From contig NZ_SLZU01000009.1 of NCBI RefSeq assembly GCF_004342065.1, forward strand, positions 62,001 through 126,000: a DNA stretch of 64,000 nt, given 5' to 3'. A program made the translations under genes and the position numbers. The notes under the pieces were generated by a model. It did not search any database. It had not been told where the DNA came from and saw only the letters and a program-made list of their open reading frames with translations. This document shows, one piece after another, positions 1 to 9,155 of the stretch. The stretch's first letter is position 1, and each line of letters starts with the position of its first letter. The DNA comes from Primorskyibacter sedentarius. GTDB taxonomy: Bacteria; Pseudomonadota; Alphaproteobacteria; Rhodobacterales; Rhodobacteraceae.

Positions 1-1
1 T

Positions 2-481
2 GTGCGCGCCTGTGTCGAGGCGGGGCAGCCGTTTCTTGGCATCTGTCGCGGGTTCCAGGAGGTGAACGTGGCGATGGGCGGAACGCTTTACCCCGAAATC
101 CGGGACCTGCCAGGCCGGATGAACCACCGCATGCCGCCCGACGGAACGATCGAAGAGAAATTCGCGCTGCGCCACAAGGTTACGTTCACAGAAGGCGGGG
201 CATTTCATCGTCTGATGGGGGCGACCGAGGTAATGACCAACACGCTGCACGGGCAGGGAGTCAAGACACCCGGTGCGCGCTTTGCCATTGATGGTGTCGC
301 GCCAGATGGCACACCGGAGGCCGCCTATATAAAGGGCGCGCCCGGATTTACCCTGTCTGTGCAGTGGCATCCCGAATGGGACGCGGCGAATGATCCGGTG
401 TCGCGGCCGTTGTTCACCGCCTTTGGCGATGCCGTGCGTGCTTGGGCCAAGGGCGAGCGTGCGGCGCTGAAATCCGCCTGA
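2..481 (+). CDS. Gamma-glutamyl-gamma-aminobutyrate hydrolase family protein (class I glutamine amidotransferase), 5' end missing
   Basis: The last 159 residues of a class I amidotransferase-like hydrolase are present; the N-terminus lies left of the window. The nucleophile elbow GICRGFQ and the His-Glu part of the triad, QWHPEWD, are both visible, and VNVAMGGTLY follows the nucleophile as in the PuuD/peptidase C26 family. Family members cleave gamma-glutamyl amides such as gamma-glutamyl-GABA in polyamine breakdown, in the cytoplasm. Without the N-terminal third and the upstream neighbours the substrate cannot be fixed. The gene converges on kynU with a gap of about 45 bases. Confidence 0.85.
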   Translation: MRACVEAGQPFLGICRGFQEVNVAMGGTLYPEIRDLPGRMNHRMPPDGTIEEKFALRHKVTFTEGGAFHRLMGATEVMTNTLHGQGVKTPGARFAIDGVAPDGTPEAAYIKGAPGFTLSVQWHPEWDAANDPVSRPLFTAFGDAVRAWAKGERAALKSA

Positions 482-527
482 TCTGCCCCTCGCCTTGGCG
501 AAGCGGACGGTCCTGAACGTCGAGCGC

Positions 528-1721
528 TCAGGTCACCGCCGCGCGCTTGTGATATTCGGGCCGGTCCCACAGCGTCTGGTCAAGGATCTCCGACAGGGTC
601 CTTGCCGCGGTGCGGATGTCATCCTCTGTCGTGTAGAGCGGCGTGATGCCGAAGCGCAGGATATCGGGCGCGCGAAAGTCTCCGATCACGCCGCGTGCGA
701 TCAGCGCCTGCATCACCGCATAGCCCTGCGGGTGATGAAAGCTGATCTGCGAGCCGCGCATCGCGTGGGCCTCGGGCGTGGCGAGCCTCAGCTCCGGGCG
801 ACGGGCGCGCATCTCTGCGATGAACAGATCCCCCAGCGCCAGTGCCGCCTTTCGCAGGGAGGCCATTTCCACCCCGTCCCAGATATCAAGCGCGGCCTCC
901 AGCGCGGCCATCTGCAACACCGAAGGCGTGCCGACGCGCATCCGTTCGATCCCCCGGCCGGGACGGTAATCAGGATCAAAGGCAAAGGGCGCCTCGTGCC
1001 CCAGCCAGCCTGACAGGGCAGGTTGCGCTCTGTCCAGATGTTCGGGGGCGACATAGATGAAGGCCGGGGCGCCGGGGCCACCGTTCAGAAACTTGTAGGT
1101 ACAGCCACAGGCAAAATCGGCCTTGCCCTCTGTCAGATCGACCGGCACGGCGCCTGCGGAATGCGCCAGATCCCAGATCGCCAGCGCGCCCATCGCATGT
1201 GCCTTGGCGGTGAGCGCGGGCATGTCGTGGCGTCGCCCGGTGCGGTAATCGACCTCGGTGATCATCAGCGCGGCGACATCTTCGTCGATGGCGTCTGCCA
1301 CTTCTTCCGGCGCGACGACGCGCAATTCGTGACCCTTGCCCAAACCGGCGACAAGACCCTGCGCCATGTAAAGATCCGATGGGAAATTGCCACTGTCCGA
1401 CAGGATCACCTTGCGGTCAGGGCGCATCTGCAACGCGGCGGCAAGCGCCTGATAGACCTTCACGGAGAGCGTATCGCCCAGCACCACGCTGCCCGCGGGC
1501 GCGCCAAGCATCGCCCCGATACGGTCACCCAGAACCGAGGGCTGCGCCATCCAGCCCGCGCGGTTCCAACCGGTGATGAGCATCTCGCCCCATTCGTCCC
1601 TGACCGTCCGCGCCACCCTGTCCGCCGCAGCCTTTGGCAACGGGCCCAGCGAGTTGCCGTCAAGATAGATTACGCCCTCTGGCAGAACGAACTGCGCGCG
1701 GGTTGCGGCGAAATCAGTCAC
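528..1721 (-). CDS. kynU: Kynureninase
   Basis: A 397-residue fold-type I PLP enzyme that should cleave kynurenine to anthranilate and alanine in the cytoplasm. The N-terminal YLDGNSLGPLP motif is diagnostic for kynureninase. Asp184 and His187 (IWDLAHSAGA) face the cofactor and Lys210 (CTYKFLNGG) is the predicted Schiff-base lysine. It starts with GTG, and that codon shares four bases with the TGA of the upstream SDR gene (GTGA), so the two are translationally coupled. Tryptophan dioxygenase and formamidase are not in this window, so the rest of the pathway must be elsewhere or kynurenine is imported. Confidence 0.93.
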   Translation of the reverse strand: MTDFAATRAQFVLPEGVIYLDGNSLGPLPKAAADRVARTVRDEWGEMLITGWNRAGWMAQPSVLGDRIGAMLGAPAGSVVLGDTLSVKVYQALAAALQMRPDRKVILSDSGNFPSDLYMAQGLVAGLGKGHELRVVAPEEVADAIDEDVAALMITEVDYRTGRRHDMPALTAKAHAMGALAIWDLAHSAGAVPVDLTEGKADFACGCTYKFLNGGPGAPAFIYVAPEHLDRAQPALSGWLGHEAPFAFDPDYRPGRGIERMRVGTPSVLQMAALEAALDIWDGVEMASLRKAALALGDLFIAEMRARRPELRLATPEAHAMRGSQISFHHPQGYAVMQALIARGVIGDFRAPDILRFGITPLYTTEDDIRTAARTLSEILDQTLWDRPEYHKRAAVT

Positions 1722-2470
1722 ATCTCACCTCCGGCAATCTGGATGGCCTGGCCGTTGATGCTGCCGGAATTTGCACCGCAAAGCCAAAGCGCTGCCTCGG
1801 CCACCTCCTGAGGGGCGATCAGGCGGCCATGCGGATTGGCCCCGACCACGATTTTTACGGCGTCCTCTTTCGACATGCCGGTGCGAGCCATGATGCGGCC
1901 AATATTCTGCGGGACGATATCTGTGTCGACGTAAGCGGGGCAAAGTGCGTTGAACGTGTAGGGCTTGCCTAGGTAATCGGCGGCGAGGCCACGGATCAGC
2001 CCGATCAAGCCATGTTTTGACGCGGTATAGGTTGGGGCGCCTTTCAGGCCGCGCACCCCCGCGATGGAAGAGATTGCGATCACACGCCCCCAATCGGTCT
2101 GGTGCATCGATGTCAGGCATTCCCGAATGGTCAGGAACGCCCCGTCAAGATTGGTGACCATCATGTCACGCCAGAAGGCCAGATCGGTCTTGTGCAGGGC
2201 GCGCCCCTCGGCGATCCCGGCATTGGGCACACAGATCTGAACGGGGCCGCGCGCAGCAACAGCGCTCGCGATCCCATCCACAACCGAAGCTTCATCCCGC
2301 ACATCCATCTCCAGCGGATGCAGGATGCCGTTTGCCACCTCTTGCAGAACTTCGCGGCGGCGGCCGGTGATGGTGACCGTGGCGCCCTGATCGGCCAATG
2401 CACGGGCAATGGCCAGCCCGATGCCGGTGCCGCCTCCGGTGACGAGTGCGTGTTTGCCTGCAAGTGTCAT
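1718..2470 (-). CDS. Short-chain dehydrogenase/reductase (3-hydroxyacyl or 3-hydroxybutyrate dehydrogenase-like)
   Basis: A 250-residue classical SDR. The nucleotide-binding motif TGGGTGIG lies at residues 11-18, NAG at 83-85, and the catalytic set is Ser135, Tyr148 and Lys152 (YTASK). The C-terminal end, GQAIQIAGG, is the usual cofactor/oligomer edge. The start is preceded by GGGAGGA at a good distance. It is the first gene of a two-gene unit with kynU. Best guess is an NAD-dependent hydroxyacyl dehydrogenase; pairing with kynureninase suggests a role in aromatic amino acid breakdown, but that is inference from position only. Confidence 0.88.
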   Translation of the reverse strand: MTLAGKHALVTGGGTGIGLAIARALADQGATVTITGRRREVLQEVANGILHPLEMDVRDEASVVDGIASAVAARGPVQICVPNAGIAEGRALHKTDLAFWRDMMVTNLDGAFLTIRECLTSMHQTDWGRVIAISSIAGVRGLKGAPTYTASKHGLIGLIRGLAADYLGKPYTFNALCPAYVDTDIVPQNIGRIMARTGMSKEDAVKIVVGANPHGRLIAPQEVAEAALWLCGANSGSINGQAIQIAGGEM

Positions 2471-2493
2471 GCGCGTCCTCCCAATTCACGCGC

Positions 2494-2521
2494 AGACTAT
2501 CCCAGCAGAGGGCAGTGACAA
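2494..2521 (-). promoter_or_regulatory. Candidate promoter for the SDR-kynU unit
   Basis: Read on the minus strand, TTGTCA (2521-2516) and TAGTCT (2499-2494) are separated by 16 bases and point toward the SDR start at 2470. The fit to a sigma-70-type consensus is fair. No other good pair was found in this gap. Confidence 0.4.
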
Positions 2522-2540
2522 GGGACCGCTTTACTTACGC

Positions 2541-2556
2541 ATTCACATCTGTGAAT
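2541..2556. promoter_or_regulatory. Inverted repeat, candidate operator between the SDR-kynU unit and the MBL gene
   Basis: ATTCACA and TGTGAAT form a perfect 7-base inverted repeat around a 2-base centre (TC). It lies in the divergent gap, just upstream of the predicted minus-strand promoter and about 30 bases before the plus-strand start at 2586. The size and symmetry fit a dimeric helix-turn-helix regulator. No regulator gene is adjacent. Confidence 0.4.
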
Positions 2557-2585
2557 TTGACTATGGAAGCCGGAGGAGGAGTCGC

Positions 2586-3536
2586 ATGAAATCCATTCTT
2601 ACAAGCGCGCTGGTTGCAGTGCTGGCACAGGCCGCATTGGCGAGCGAGGATATTACCGACCAGTACCCGCAGTCAGAGCTTTATTCGAAACCGGTCGAGG
2701 TCATCCCGCATGTCTTCTCTGCCATCGGGGCGACGGCGCCGCCGACCTATGAAAACGCGGGCCACAACAACAACCTCAGCTTTATCATTACGGGTGACGG
2801 CGTTGTTGTGGTCAATGGCGGGGCAAGCTCGCGGCTGGCTGCCGCCCTGCATGACGAAATCCGCGCCGTGACGGATCAGCCTGTGCGTCTCGTCATCAAC
2901 GAAAACGGGCAGGGTCACGCCATGCTGGGCAACTCTTACTGGGCCGATCAGGGCGTCGATATCCTGGCCCATGCCGATGCCATCCACGAGATCGAGGAAA
3001 ACGGCGACTTCATCCTGCAAGGTATGCAACGCTATAACCGTGACAAGGCCGAAGGCACGCGTGTCGCTGTGCCAAACCGCAGCTTCGAAGATCGCGAAGT
3101 GATCGAAATGGGCGAAGTGGTGCTGGAGGTGCTGCATCTTGGCCCGGCGCACGGGCCCGGCGATACACAGGTGTGGATCCCGCAATGGGAGATCATGATT
3201 GCCGGGGACATCGCGTTTCACGAACGTATGCCGCCGATTTTTGCCGACACCTGCACTTCATGCTGGATAGAGACATGGGAGACCGCGCTTGCCCCCATGA
3301 ACCCGACCTATCTGATCCCCGGCCATGGCCACCCGACGAACCTTGCACAGGTCACGCGCTACACCCATGATTACCTTGTCGATCTGCGCGCAAAAGTGGG
3401 CGCACATATCGAGGATGGCGGGGATCTGGCAGGCGCCTATTACGTGGATCAATCCAACTGGGCGCATCTTGATACGTTCGAGGAACTGGCGACGAAGAAC
3501 GCGGGCCGTGTCTTTGAAGAAATGGAATGGGAATAG
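2586..3536 (+). CDS. Exported metallo-beta-lactamase-fold protein with altered metal motif
   Basis: A 316-residue protein with a typical Sec signal peptide (cleavage expected near ALASED, residues 18-22) followed by an MBL fold. The start is the ATG after GGAGGAGG; longer in-frame starts would destroy the signal peptide. The usual HxHxDH motif is replaced by NENGQGH (105-111), keeping only the last histidine. The later ligands are present: His189 in GPAHGPGD, Asp208 in IAGDIAFH and His247 in IPGHGHPT. A periplasmic hydrolase, or a binding protein with one metal site, is plausible. The sequence resembles MBL proteins seen near quinoprotein systems, but no such system is in the window. Confidence 0.85.
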   Translation: MKSILTSALVAVLAQAALASEDITDQYPQSELYSKPVEVIPHVFSAIGATAPPTYENAGHNNNLSFIITGDGVVVVNGGASSRLAAALHDEIRAVTDQPVRLVINENGQGHAMLGNSYWADQGVDILAHADAIHEIEENGDFILQGMQRYNRDKAEGTRVAVPNRSFEDREVIEMGEVVLEVLHLGPAHGPGDTQVWIPQWEIMIAGDIAFHERMPPIFADTCTSCWIETWETALAPMNPTYLIPGHGHPTNLAQVTRYTHDYLVDLRAKVGAHIEDGGDLAGAYYVDQSNWAHLDTFEELATKNAGRVFEEMEWE

Positions 3537-3578
3537 GCGCGCAGCCCACGGGCAACCGCCATCTGCGTCGGAGAGAAG

Positions 3579-4031
3579 ATGATGAAATGGCTTGATATGC
3601 CGCCGGTCTGGCTGGCGGGCGCGCTGGTGTTGGCCTGGGTGCAACGCACGTATCTGCCGATGGGGCTGAGCTTTGGGCCGGTCTGGGCCGATCTGCTGGG
3701 CGGGCTTCTGGTCGGGGGCGGGCTGCTCCTGATGGCGCTGGCCATCCACGAGATGCGATCAAAGCGCACAACCGTGGTGCCGCATCGCATTCCGGACGCG
3801 TTGGTGACCACCGGCATTTTCAGCAGAACCCGCAATCCGATCTACCTTGGCGATTCGATGATCCTTGCCGGGATGATCCTTTATTGGGACGCTGTACCGG
3901 CGCTTGCGCTGGTTCCGACCTTCGTCTGGGTGATCGAAAACCGCTTCATTCTGCCTGAAGAAGCGCGTTTGCGACGAAAGTTCGTTGCGCAATTCGCACG
4001 ATATGCGCAACAAGTCAGAAGGTGGGTGTAA
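3579..4031 (+). CDS. Isoprenylcysteine methyltransferase/phospholipid N-methyltransferase-like membrane protein
   Basis: A 150-residue inner-membrane protein with about four hydrophobic segments and the SAM-binding C-terminal signature of the ICMT/PEMT family: TTGIFSRTRNPIYLGD followed by ENRFILPEEARLRRKF. Family members methylate small lipophilic or prenylated substrates; the substrate here is unknown. Two ATG codons stand side by side at 3579 and 3582; either is possible after the upstream GGAGAG. It follows the MBL gene by about 40 bases and may be cotranscribed with it. Confidence 0.8.
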   Translation: MMKWLDMPPVWLAGALVLAWVQRTYLPMGLSFGPVWADLLGGLLVGGGLLLMALAIHEMRSKRTTVVPHRIPDALVTTGIFSRTRNPIYLGDSMILAGMILYWDAVPALALVPTFVWVIENRFILPEEARLRRKFVAQFARYAQQVRRWV

Positions 4032-4081
4032 CTTCCAACTTTTTTATGCTGTGTAGCAGCATGGATCGGCAGGCGCTGCGC

Positions 4082-4108
4082 TTGTCGTGGGTAGGTCAGC
4101 ACTATAGA
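4082..4108 (+). promoter_or_regulatory. Candidate promoter for pntAB
   Basis: In the 140-base gap before pntA, TTGTCG (4082-4087) and TATAGA (4103-4108) are 15 bases apart, slightly short for a sigma-70 promoter. The rest of the gap holds a 6-bp hairpin at 4046-4062 (ATGCTG/CAGCAT) with no T-run behind it. I see nothing else in the gap. Confidence 0.3.
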
Positions 4109-4171
4109 CCAACCAAGAGGTGGCATTGCCGCTAGGGAAATTGCCCGTTCTGACGCAAGGGGGACAGGAAC

Positions 4172-5743
4172 TTGAAGATAGGAACGCCAAAGGAAGTGTT
4201 CGACGGCGAGAACAGGGTCGCGATGACCCCGGACTCGGCGCTCCAGCTGCAAAAGCTGGGGTATGAATGCCTGGTGGAATCCGGGGCCGGCGCTGCTGCC
4301 GGATTTTCGGACGCGACATATGAAGCTGCCGGGGTGACGGTGGTCGATACCGCCGATGCGCTGTGGGCCGAGGCCGACATCATCGCCAAGGTGCGCCCGC
4401 CAAGCGATGCCGAAGCCAATCGGCTGACGGCTGACAAGACACTGATTTCCTTCTTCTATCCGGCCTCCAACAAAGAGCTGATGGATCTGTGTGCCTCCAA
4501 GGGTGCCAGCGTCATCGCAATGGATATGGTGCCGCGGATCAGCCGGGCGCAGAAGATGGACGCGCTGTCCTCGATGGCCAATATCGCGGGTTATCGCGCG
4601 GTGATCGAAGCAGGCAACAATTTTGGCCGCTTCTTCACGGGCCAGATCACGGCGGCGGGCAAGGTGCCCCCGGCCAAGGTTCTGGTTGTCGGCGCAGGCG
4701 TTGCGGGTCTTGCAGCCATCGGCACGTCCACCTCGCTGGGTGCGATCACCTACGCCTTTGACGTGCGGCCCGAAGTGGCAGAGCAGGTCGAATCGATGGG
4801 CGCCGAGTTCGTCTACCTCGACTTCGAGGAAGAACAGCAGGACGGTGCCGCGACCGGTGGCTACGCCGCCGTATCCTCGCCTGAATTCGCCGCAGCCCAG
4901 CTTGCCAAGTTCCGCGAACTGGCGCCCGACATGGATATCGTCATCACCACGGCGCTGATCCCCAACCGCGAAGCGCCAGAGCTGTGGACCGAAGATATGG
5001 TCAAGGCGATGAAGCCCGGGTCGGTCATCGTTGACCTTGCGGCAGAGCGTGGCGGCAACTGCAAGCTGACCGTTCCGGACGAGAAAATCGTCACCGATAA
5101 CGGCGTAACCATCATCGGCTACACCGACTTCCCCAGCCGGATGGCGACGCAATCCTCGACGCTTTACGCCACCAACATCCGTCACATGATGACCGACCTG
5201 ACGCCTGAAAAGGACGGCAAGCCGGTACATAACATGGAGGATGACGTGATCCGCGGGGCAACCATCGCCCACGCCTCCGAGGTGACCTTCCCGCCGCCGC
5301 CGCCGAAAGTGAAGGCGATCGCCGCGCAGAAGAAAGAAAAGCCAAAAGAGCTGACCGCGGAAGAAAAGCGCGCGAACGAAGTTGCCGCCTTCAAGGCTCA
5401 GACTAAGCAACAGGTGACCCTGCTTGCCGTGGGTGGCGGTCTGCTTCTGGCAGTCGGGCTGGTGGCGCCTGCAAGCTTCATGCAGCACTTCATTGTTTTC
5501 GTACTGGCCGTTTTCGTCGGCTTCCAGGTGATCTGGGGCGTGGCGCATTCGCTGCACACACCGCTGATGGCGGTGACGAACGCGATCTCGTCGATCATCA
5601 TTCTTGGCGCGCTGATGCAGATCGGATCGGGGTCCTTCCTCGTGATCCTGCTGGCCGCGTTGTCGGTCTTCATGGCCGGTATCAACATATTCGGCGGTTT
5701 CATGGTGACACGGCGCATGCTCGCCATGTTCCAGAAGTCGTAA
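4172..5743 (+). CDS. pntA: NAD(P) transhydrogenase subunit alpha
   Basis: A 523-residue PntA of the two-subunit type. The N-terminal part carries the NAD(H)-binding domain ([19 protein letters not shown] at the start, Rossmann [13 protein letters not shown] near residue 172). A charged Pro/Lys/Glu linker follows around 370-410, then about four membrane helices ending in [12 protein letters not shown]. With PntB it couples hydride transfer between NADH and NADP to proton flow across the inner membrane. The start is TTG, chosen because it gives the family N-terminus and AAGGGGGA lies 7 bases upstream. It forms an operon with pntB, 12 bases apart. Confidence 0.96.
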   Translation: MKIGTPKEVFDGENRVAMTPDSALQLQKLGYECLVESGAGAAAGFSDATYEAAGVTVVDTADALWAEADIIAKVRPPSDAEANRLTADKTLISFFYPASNKELMDLCASKGASVIAMDMVPRISRAQKMDALSSMANIAGYRAVIEAGNNFGRFFTGQITAAGKVPPAKVLVVGAGVAGLAAIGTSTSLGAITYAFDVRPEVAEQVESMGAEFVYLDFEEEQQDGAATGGYAAVSSPEFAAAQLAKFRELAPDMDIVITTALIPNREAPELWTEDMVKAMKPGSVIVDLAAERGGNCKLTVPDEKIVTDNGVTIIGYTDFPSRMATQSSTLYATNIRHMMTDLTPEKDGKPVHNMEDDVIRGATIAHASEVTFPPPPPKVKAIAAQKKEKPKELTAEEKRANEVAAFKAQTKQQVTLLAVGGGLLLAVGLVAPASFMQHFIVFVLAVFVGFQVIWGVAHSLHTPLMAVTNAISSIIILGALMQIGSGSFLVILLAALSVFMAGINIFGGFMVTRRMLAMFQKS

Positions 5744-5755
5744 GGGGGCAGTGTA

Positions 5756-7189
5756 ATGGAATTCGGATTTACTACAGCGGCTTACGTGGTCGCGGCTGTC
5801 CTTTTCATCCTCTCTCTCGGGGGGCTTTCGGGACAGGAAAGCGCGAAACGCGCGGTTTGGTACGGCATCGTCGGCATGGGCCTTGCGGTCTTTGCCACGC
5901 TGATCGGACCGGGCTCGGGCCTGTGGCTCTTGTCGCTGATCCTGATCGCGGCGGGCGGCACCATCGGCTGGATCGTGGCCAAACGGGTCGAGATGACAGA
6001 GATGCCGCAGCTTGTCGCGGCCATGCACAGCCTTGTCGGGCTGGCAGCGGTCTTTGTCGGCTTCAACGCACATTTCGAACTGGGCCGCGTGCTGGCGATG
6101 GACGAAACCGCGCGCAAGGGCCTCGAAGGTTTCGCGGCGCTGATCGCCAAGAAGGACGGCGTCGAGCAGGGCATCCTGCGGGTTGAACTGTTCCTTGGCA
6201 TCCTGATCGGTGCGATCACCTTCACCGGCTCGGTCGTGGCGTTTGGCAAGCTGGCGGGCAAGGTCACCAGCGTGGCGAAGAAACTGCCCGGTGGTCACAT
6301 GCTGAACATCGCGGCGGCGGTCGTCTCTGTCCTGTGCCTTTTCTGGTATATGGGCACGGGCGGGTTCTTCCCGCTCTTCCTGATGACGCTTTGCGCGCTT
6401 TTCATCGGGTATCACCTGATCATGGGCATTGGCGGCGCCGACATGCCGGTGGTTGTGTCGATGCTGAACAGCTATTCCGGCTGGGCGGCGGCGGCGATTG
6501 GTTTCAGCCTTGGCAACGATCTGCTGATCGTGGTTGGCGCGCTGGTCGGCTCCTCCGGTGCGATCCTGTCTTACATCATGTGCAAAGCGATGAACCGGTC
6601 CTTCATCTCGGTCATTCTGGGCGGCTTTGGCGGCCCTGCGGGCGAGCAAATGGCGGTTGAAGGCGAACAGGTTGCGATTGACGCCGATGGCGTTGCCGCA
6701 GCGCTGGACGAGGCCGACAACATCATCATCATCCCCGGCTACGGGATGGCGGTGGCGCAGGCCCAGCAAGCCGTGTCAGAGCTGACAAAGCGTCTGCGCG
6801 ACAAGGGCAAGAACGTCCGTTTCGCCATTCACCCCGTGGCGGGCCGTCTGCCGGGGCACATGAACGTTCTGCTGGCCGAAGCGAAGGTGCCTTATGACAT
6901 CGTGCTGGAGATGGACGAGATCAATGACGACTTCCCCGATACGGACGTCGCCATCGTGATCGGGTCGAACGACATCGTGAACCCGGCCGCGCAGGACGAT
7001 CCCAACAGCCCCATCGCCGGTATGCCGGTGCTGGAATGCTGGAAGGCCAAGCAGGTCTTTGTGTCCAAGCGCGGGCAGGGCACCGGCTATTCCGGTATCG
7101 AGAACCCGCTGTTCTTCAAAGAGAACACGCGCATGTTCTATGGCGATGCCAAGGACAGCATCAACGCGCTGCTGGGCAAGATCAGCTAA
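5756..7189 (+). CDS. pntB: NAD(P) transhydrogenase subunit beta
   Basis: A 477-residue PntB. The first 270 residues are hydrophobic, with about eight to nine membrane helices. The C-terminal NADP(H)-binding domain has [35 protein letters not shown] and the characteristic [13 protein letters not shown]. It is the membrane and NADP-binding half of the proton-translocating transhydrogenase, a source of NADPH. AAGGGGG lies ahead of the ATG. The gene ends just before a strong intrinsic terminator. Confidence 0.97.
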   Translation: MEFGFTTAAYVVAAVLFILSLGGLSGQESAKRAVWYGIVGMGLAVFATLIGPGSGLWLLSLILIAAGGTIGWIVAKRVEMTEMPQLVAAMHSLVGLAAVFVGFNAHFELGRVLAMDETARKGLEGFAALIAKKDGVEQGILRVELFLGILIGAITFTGSVVAFGKLAGKVTSVAKKLPGGHMLNIAAAVVSVLCLFWYMGTGGFFPLFLMTLCALFIGYHLIMGIGGADMPVVVSMLNSYSGWAAAAIGFSLGNDLLIVVGALVGSSGAILSYIMCKAMNRSFISVILGGFGGPAGEQMAVEGEQVAIDADGVAAALDEADNIIIIPGYGMAVAQAQQAVSELTKRLRDKGKNVRFAIHPVAGRLPGHMNVLLAEAKVPYDIVLEMDEINDDFPDTDVAIVIGSNDIVNPAAQDDPNSPIAGMPVLECWKAKQVFVSKRGQGTGYSGIENPLFFKENTRMFYGDAKDSINALLGKIS

Positions 7190-7216
7190 GCCTCCGGCCT
7201 GAACAAAGCAATCGCG

Positions 7217-7250
7217 AAGCCCCGCCCCAAACGGCGGGGCTTTTCGTTTC
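7217..7250 (+). terminator. Intrinsic terminator of pntAB
   Basis: AAGCCCCGCC (7217-7226) pairs with GGCGGGGCTT (7233-7242) around a 6-base loop and runs into TTTTCGTTTC. It sits 28 bases after the pntB stop. Confidence 0.85.
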
Positions 7251-7320
7251 TGGCGCATGGGCTTGCCCTTTGGGGCGCGGCAATTCTGGTGTAGACTGGG
7301 GTCACAGCAGGGAGGCGAAC

Positions 7321-7677
7321 ATGCACAAGGTCAATGGCATTGGCGGGGTGTTCTTCCGCGCGGACGACCCCGCGAAACTTTCGCAATGGTACAGCCAGCA
7401 TCTGGGCGTGGACCCGGTGACCGACAAGCCATGGCAGCAAAGCGAAGGCTACACCGTCTTTGCTCCATTTCCCGCGGATACAGACTATTTCAGCCGTTCT
7501 GGCCAGCAATGGATGCTGAATTTCCGTGTCGACGATCTGGAAGGCATGATCCAGCAGCTGAAACGTGCCGGGATCACGGTTGAAACCCGTCCCGAATGGG
7601 ACAGCCCCGAGGTGGGGCGTTTTGCCCGGATACATGACCCCGAAGGCAATCCGGTAGAGCTGTGGCAACCTGCCTGA
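7321..7677 (+). CDS. Glyoxalase/VOC family protein
   Basis: A 118-residue single VOC module (beta-alpha-beta-beta-beta repeats): GIGGVFFRADDPAKLSQWY at the start and FARIHDPEGNPVELWQP at the end, the usual metal-ligand Glu being in VELWQ. GGAGG lies 5 bases before the ATG. Such small proteins are glyoxalase I-like, dioxygenase-like or antibiotic-binding proteins, and the sequence does not choose between them. It stands alone between the pntAB terminator and the DUF3422 gene. Confidence 0.85.
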   Translation: MHKVNGIGGVFFRADDPAKLSQWYSQHLGVDPVTDKPWQQSEGYTVFAPFPADTDYFSRSGQQWMLNFRVDDLEGMIQQLKRAGITVETRPEWDSPEVGRFARIHDPEGNPVELWQPA

Positions 7678-7859
7678 AAACGCAGCAAACCGCTTGCCCG
7701 GGCGGTGTGACGCTATGCCATTGGAAATGCGCATGAAAGCGTCTCCATTTGCGACCCGGGCGGTTTGTATACCTTGGTATTCCTGTAACATACGGAATTA
7801 ATTGAATATTTTTGTTTACACTTGGCTTCGCCCCGCCTATGCGGAAATGGACTTTGTGA

Positions 7860-9155
7860 ATGGGACACGCCTTGCCAATGCCTATCGCCGACCATGACTT
7901 GCGCTATCGTCTGGCCAATGAACTGCACGCAAGGCCCTTTCCCATCTTGTCGGCGCCGTGCCGTGCCGTGTTCCTTGCCGTCAAGCAGCCCAGCGATGCT
8001 GCCTCGCGCGACCGGGATGCGGACCTGGCGCATCTGACCAACCTTCTGGATCGCTATGGCGCGGCCCATCCCCAACCCGGCGCCACGCATTATTCGGGCG
8101 AGATCGGAAAGCATGCGATAAAATGGGAAAGCCATACGGAATTCGTGACCTACACGGTGTTTCTGAGCGGCTACGCGCAGCGCCCCTTTGACCCCGCGGA
8201 TTTCGACGTTTTCCCAAAAGACTGGCTGGACAAGGCGCCGGGTGTTCGCATGACATCCGCGATGATCCACGTAGAGCCGCGCCCGGAGGATGACCAGATT
8301 GCGGCAAAGGTCGATGACTGGTTCGTCCCCGAAAGCCTGGCGGTCAGCGAAGTTCTGGATGGCGAAGTGGTGATTGCCGGGGATTTCCGCATCGATACGG
8401 CGGGCCATTCCCGGTTTTCCGCCTTTGTTCGCAACGATACAGGCGAGCGTCGCATCGGGCGGGTTGTCCAGCGGCTCTGCGAGATCGAGACATACAAGAC
8501 CATGTCGATGCTGGGTTTTGCACGCGTCCGCGACCTGGGGCCGAGGATGAGCGGGATCGACGCCGAGCTTTCGGAATTGATGGTGCAGATGACCTCTGGC
8601 GATGATCCGTCCGAAATGACGCTTGGCGGGCTGCTCCGCGTCTCTGCCGAGCTGGAGGCGCTGTCCGCGCAGTCCTCGTTTCGCTTCGGGGCAACCGGCG
8701 CTTACGAGGCGATTGTCGGTCAACGGATCGAGGTTCTGCGCGAGAAACGCTTTCGTGGCCGTCAGACCTTTGCCGAGTTCATGATGCGCCGCTACGATCC
8801 TGCGATGCGCACGGTCAAGGCCAGCGAAAGACGGCTGGAGGCGATGGCCGACCGGGCGATCCGTGCCGGAGACCTGCTGCGCACGCGGGTGGAGGTGGAA
8901 CGCTCGGCGCAGAACCAGAAGCTTCTGGAAAGCATGGACAAGCGTGCCGACATGCAGCTGCGCCTGCAGGAAACGGTCGAAGGCCTGTCCGTCGTGGCGA
9001 TCAGCTATTACGCCGTGTCGCTTGCGGGCTACCTGCTTTACCCCCTTGCCGAGGTCATCGGCCTGAGCAAGGGGATGTTGCTGGCAATTGTCACTCTGCC
9101 GGTTGTCGTGATGGTGTGGCTGGCGATACGGCGGATCCGCGCCCGGATGGAGTGA
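7860..9155 (+). CDS. DUF3422 family membrane-anchored protein
   Basis: A 431-residue protein beginning with the family signature RYRLANELHARPFP. The long soluble N-terminal part is followed by a helical, probably coiled-coil stretch (about 310-370) and two C-terminal membrane helices (about 375-425), with the basic tail RRIRARME. The function of this family is not known to me. A second ATG 18 bases downstream is an alternative start. The 182-base gap in front is AT-rich and contains two copies of a 13-base near-repeat (CCCGGGCGGT.TG at 7697 and 7755) and a small palindrome ATACC-TT-GGTAT (7769-7780). The 3' end overlaps the convergent transporter gene by 65 bases. Confidence 0.85.
   Translation: MGHALPMPIADHDLRYRLANELHARPFPILSAPCRAVFLAVKQPSDAASRDRDADLAHLTNLLDRYGAAHPQPGATHYSGEIGKHAIKWESHTEFVTYTVFLSGYAQRPFDPADFDVFPKDWLDKAPGVRMTSAMIHVEPRPEDDQIAAKVDDWFVPESLAVSEVLDGEVVIAGDFRIDTAGHSRFSAFVRNDTGERRIGRVVQRLCEIETYKTMSMLGFARVRDLGPRMSGIDAELSELMVQMTSGDDPSEMTLGGLLRVSAELEALSAQSSFRFGATGAYEAIVGQRIEVLREKRFRGRQTFAEFMMRRYDPAMRTVKASERRLEAMADRAIRAGDLLRTRVEVERSAQNQKLLESMDKRADMQLRLQETVEGLSVVAISYYAVSLAGYLLYPLAEVIGLSKGMLLAIVTLPVVVMVWLAIRRIRARME

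Noticed and set aside
3881-6769. A 962-codon minus-strand open frame across pntA and pntB
   Set aside because: It is the antisense of two clear genes, has a His/Arg/Asp-rich composition typical of GC-rich antisense frames, and no domain.
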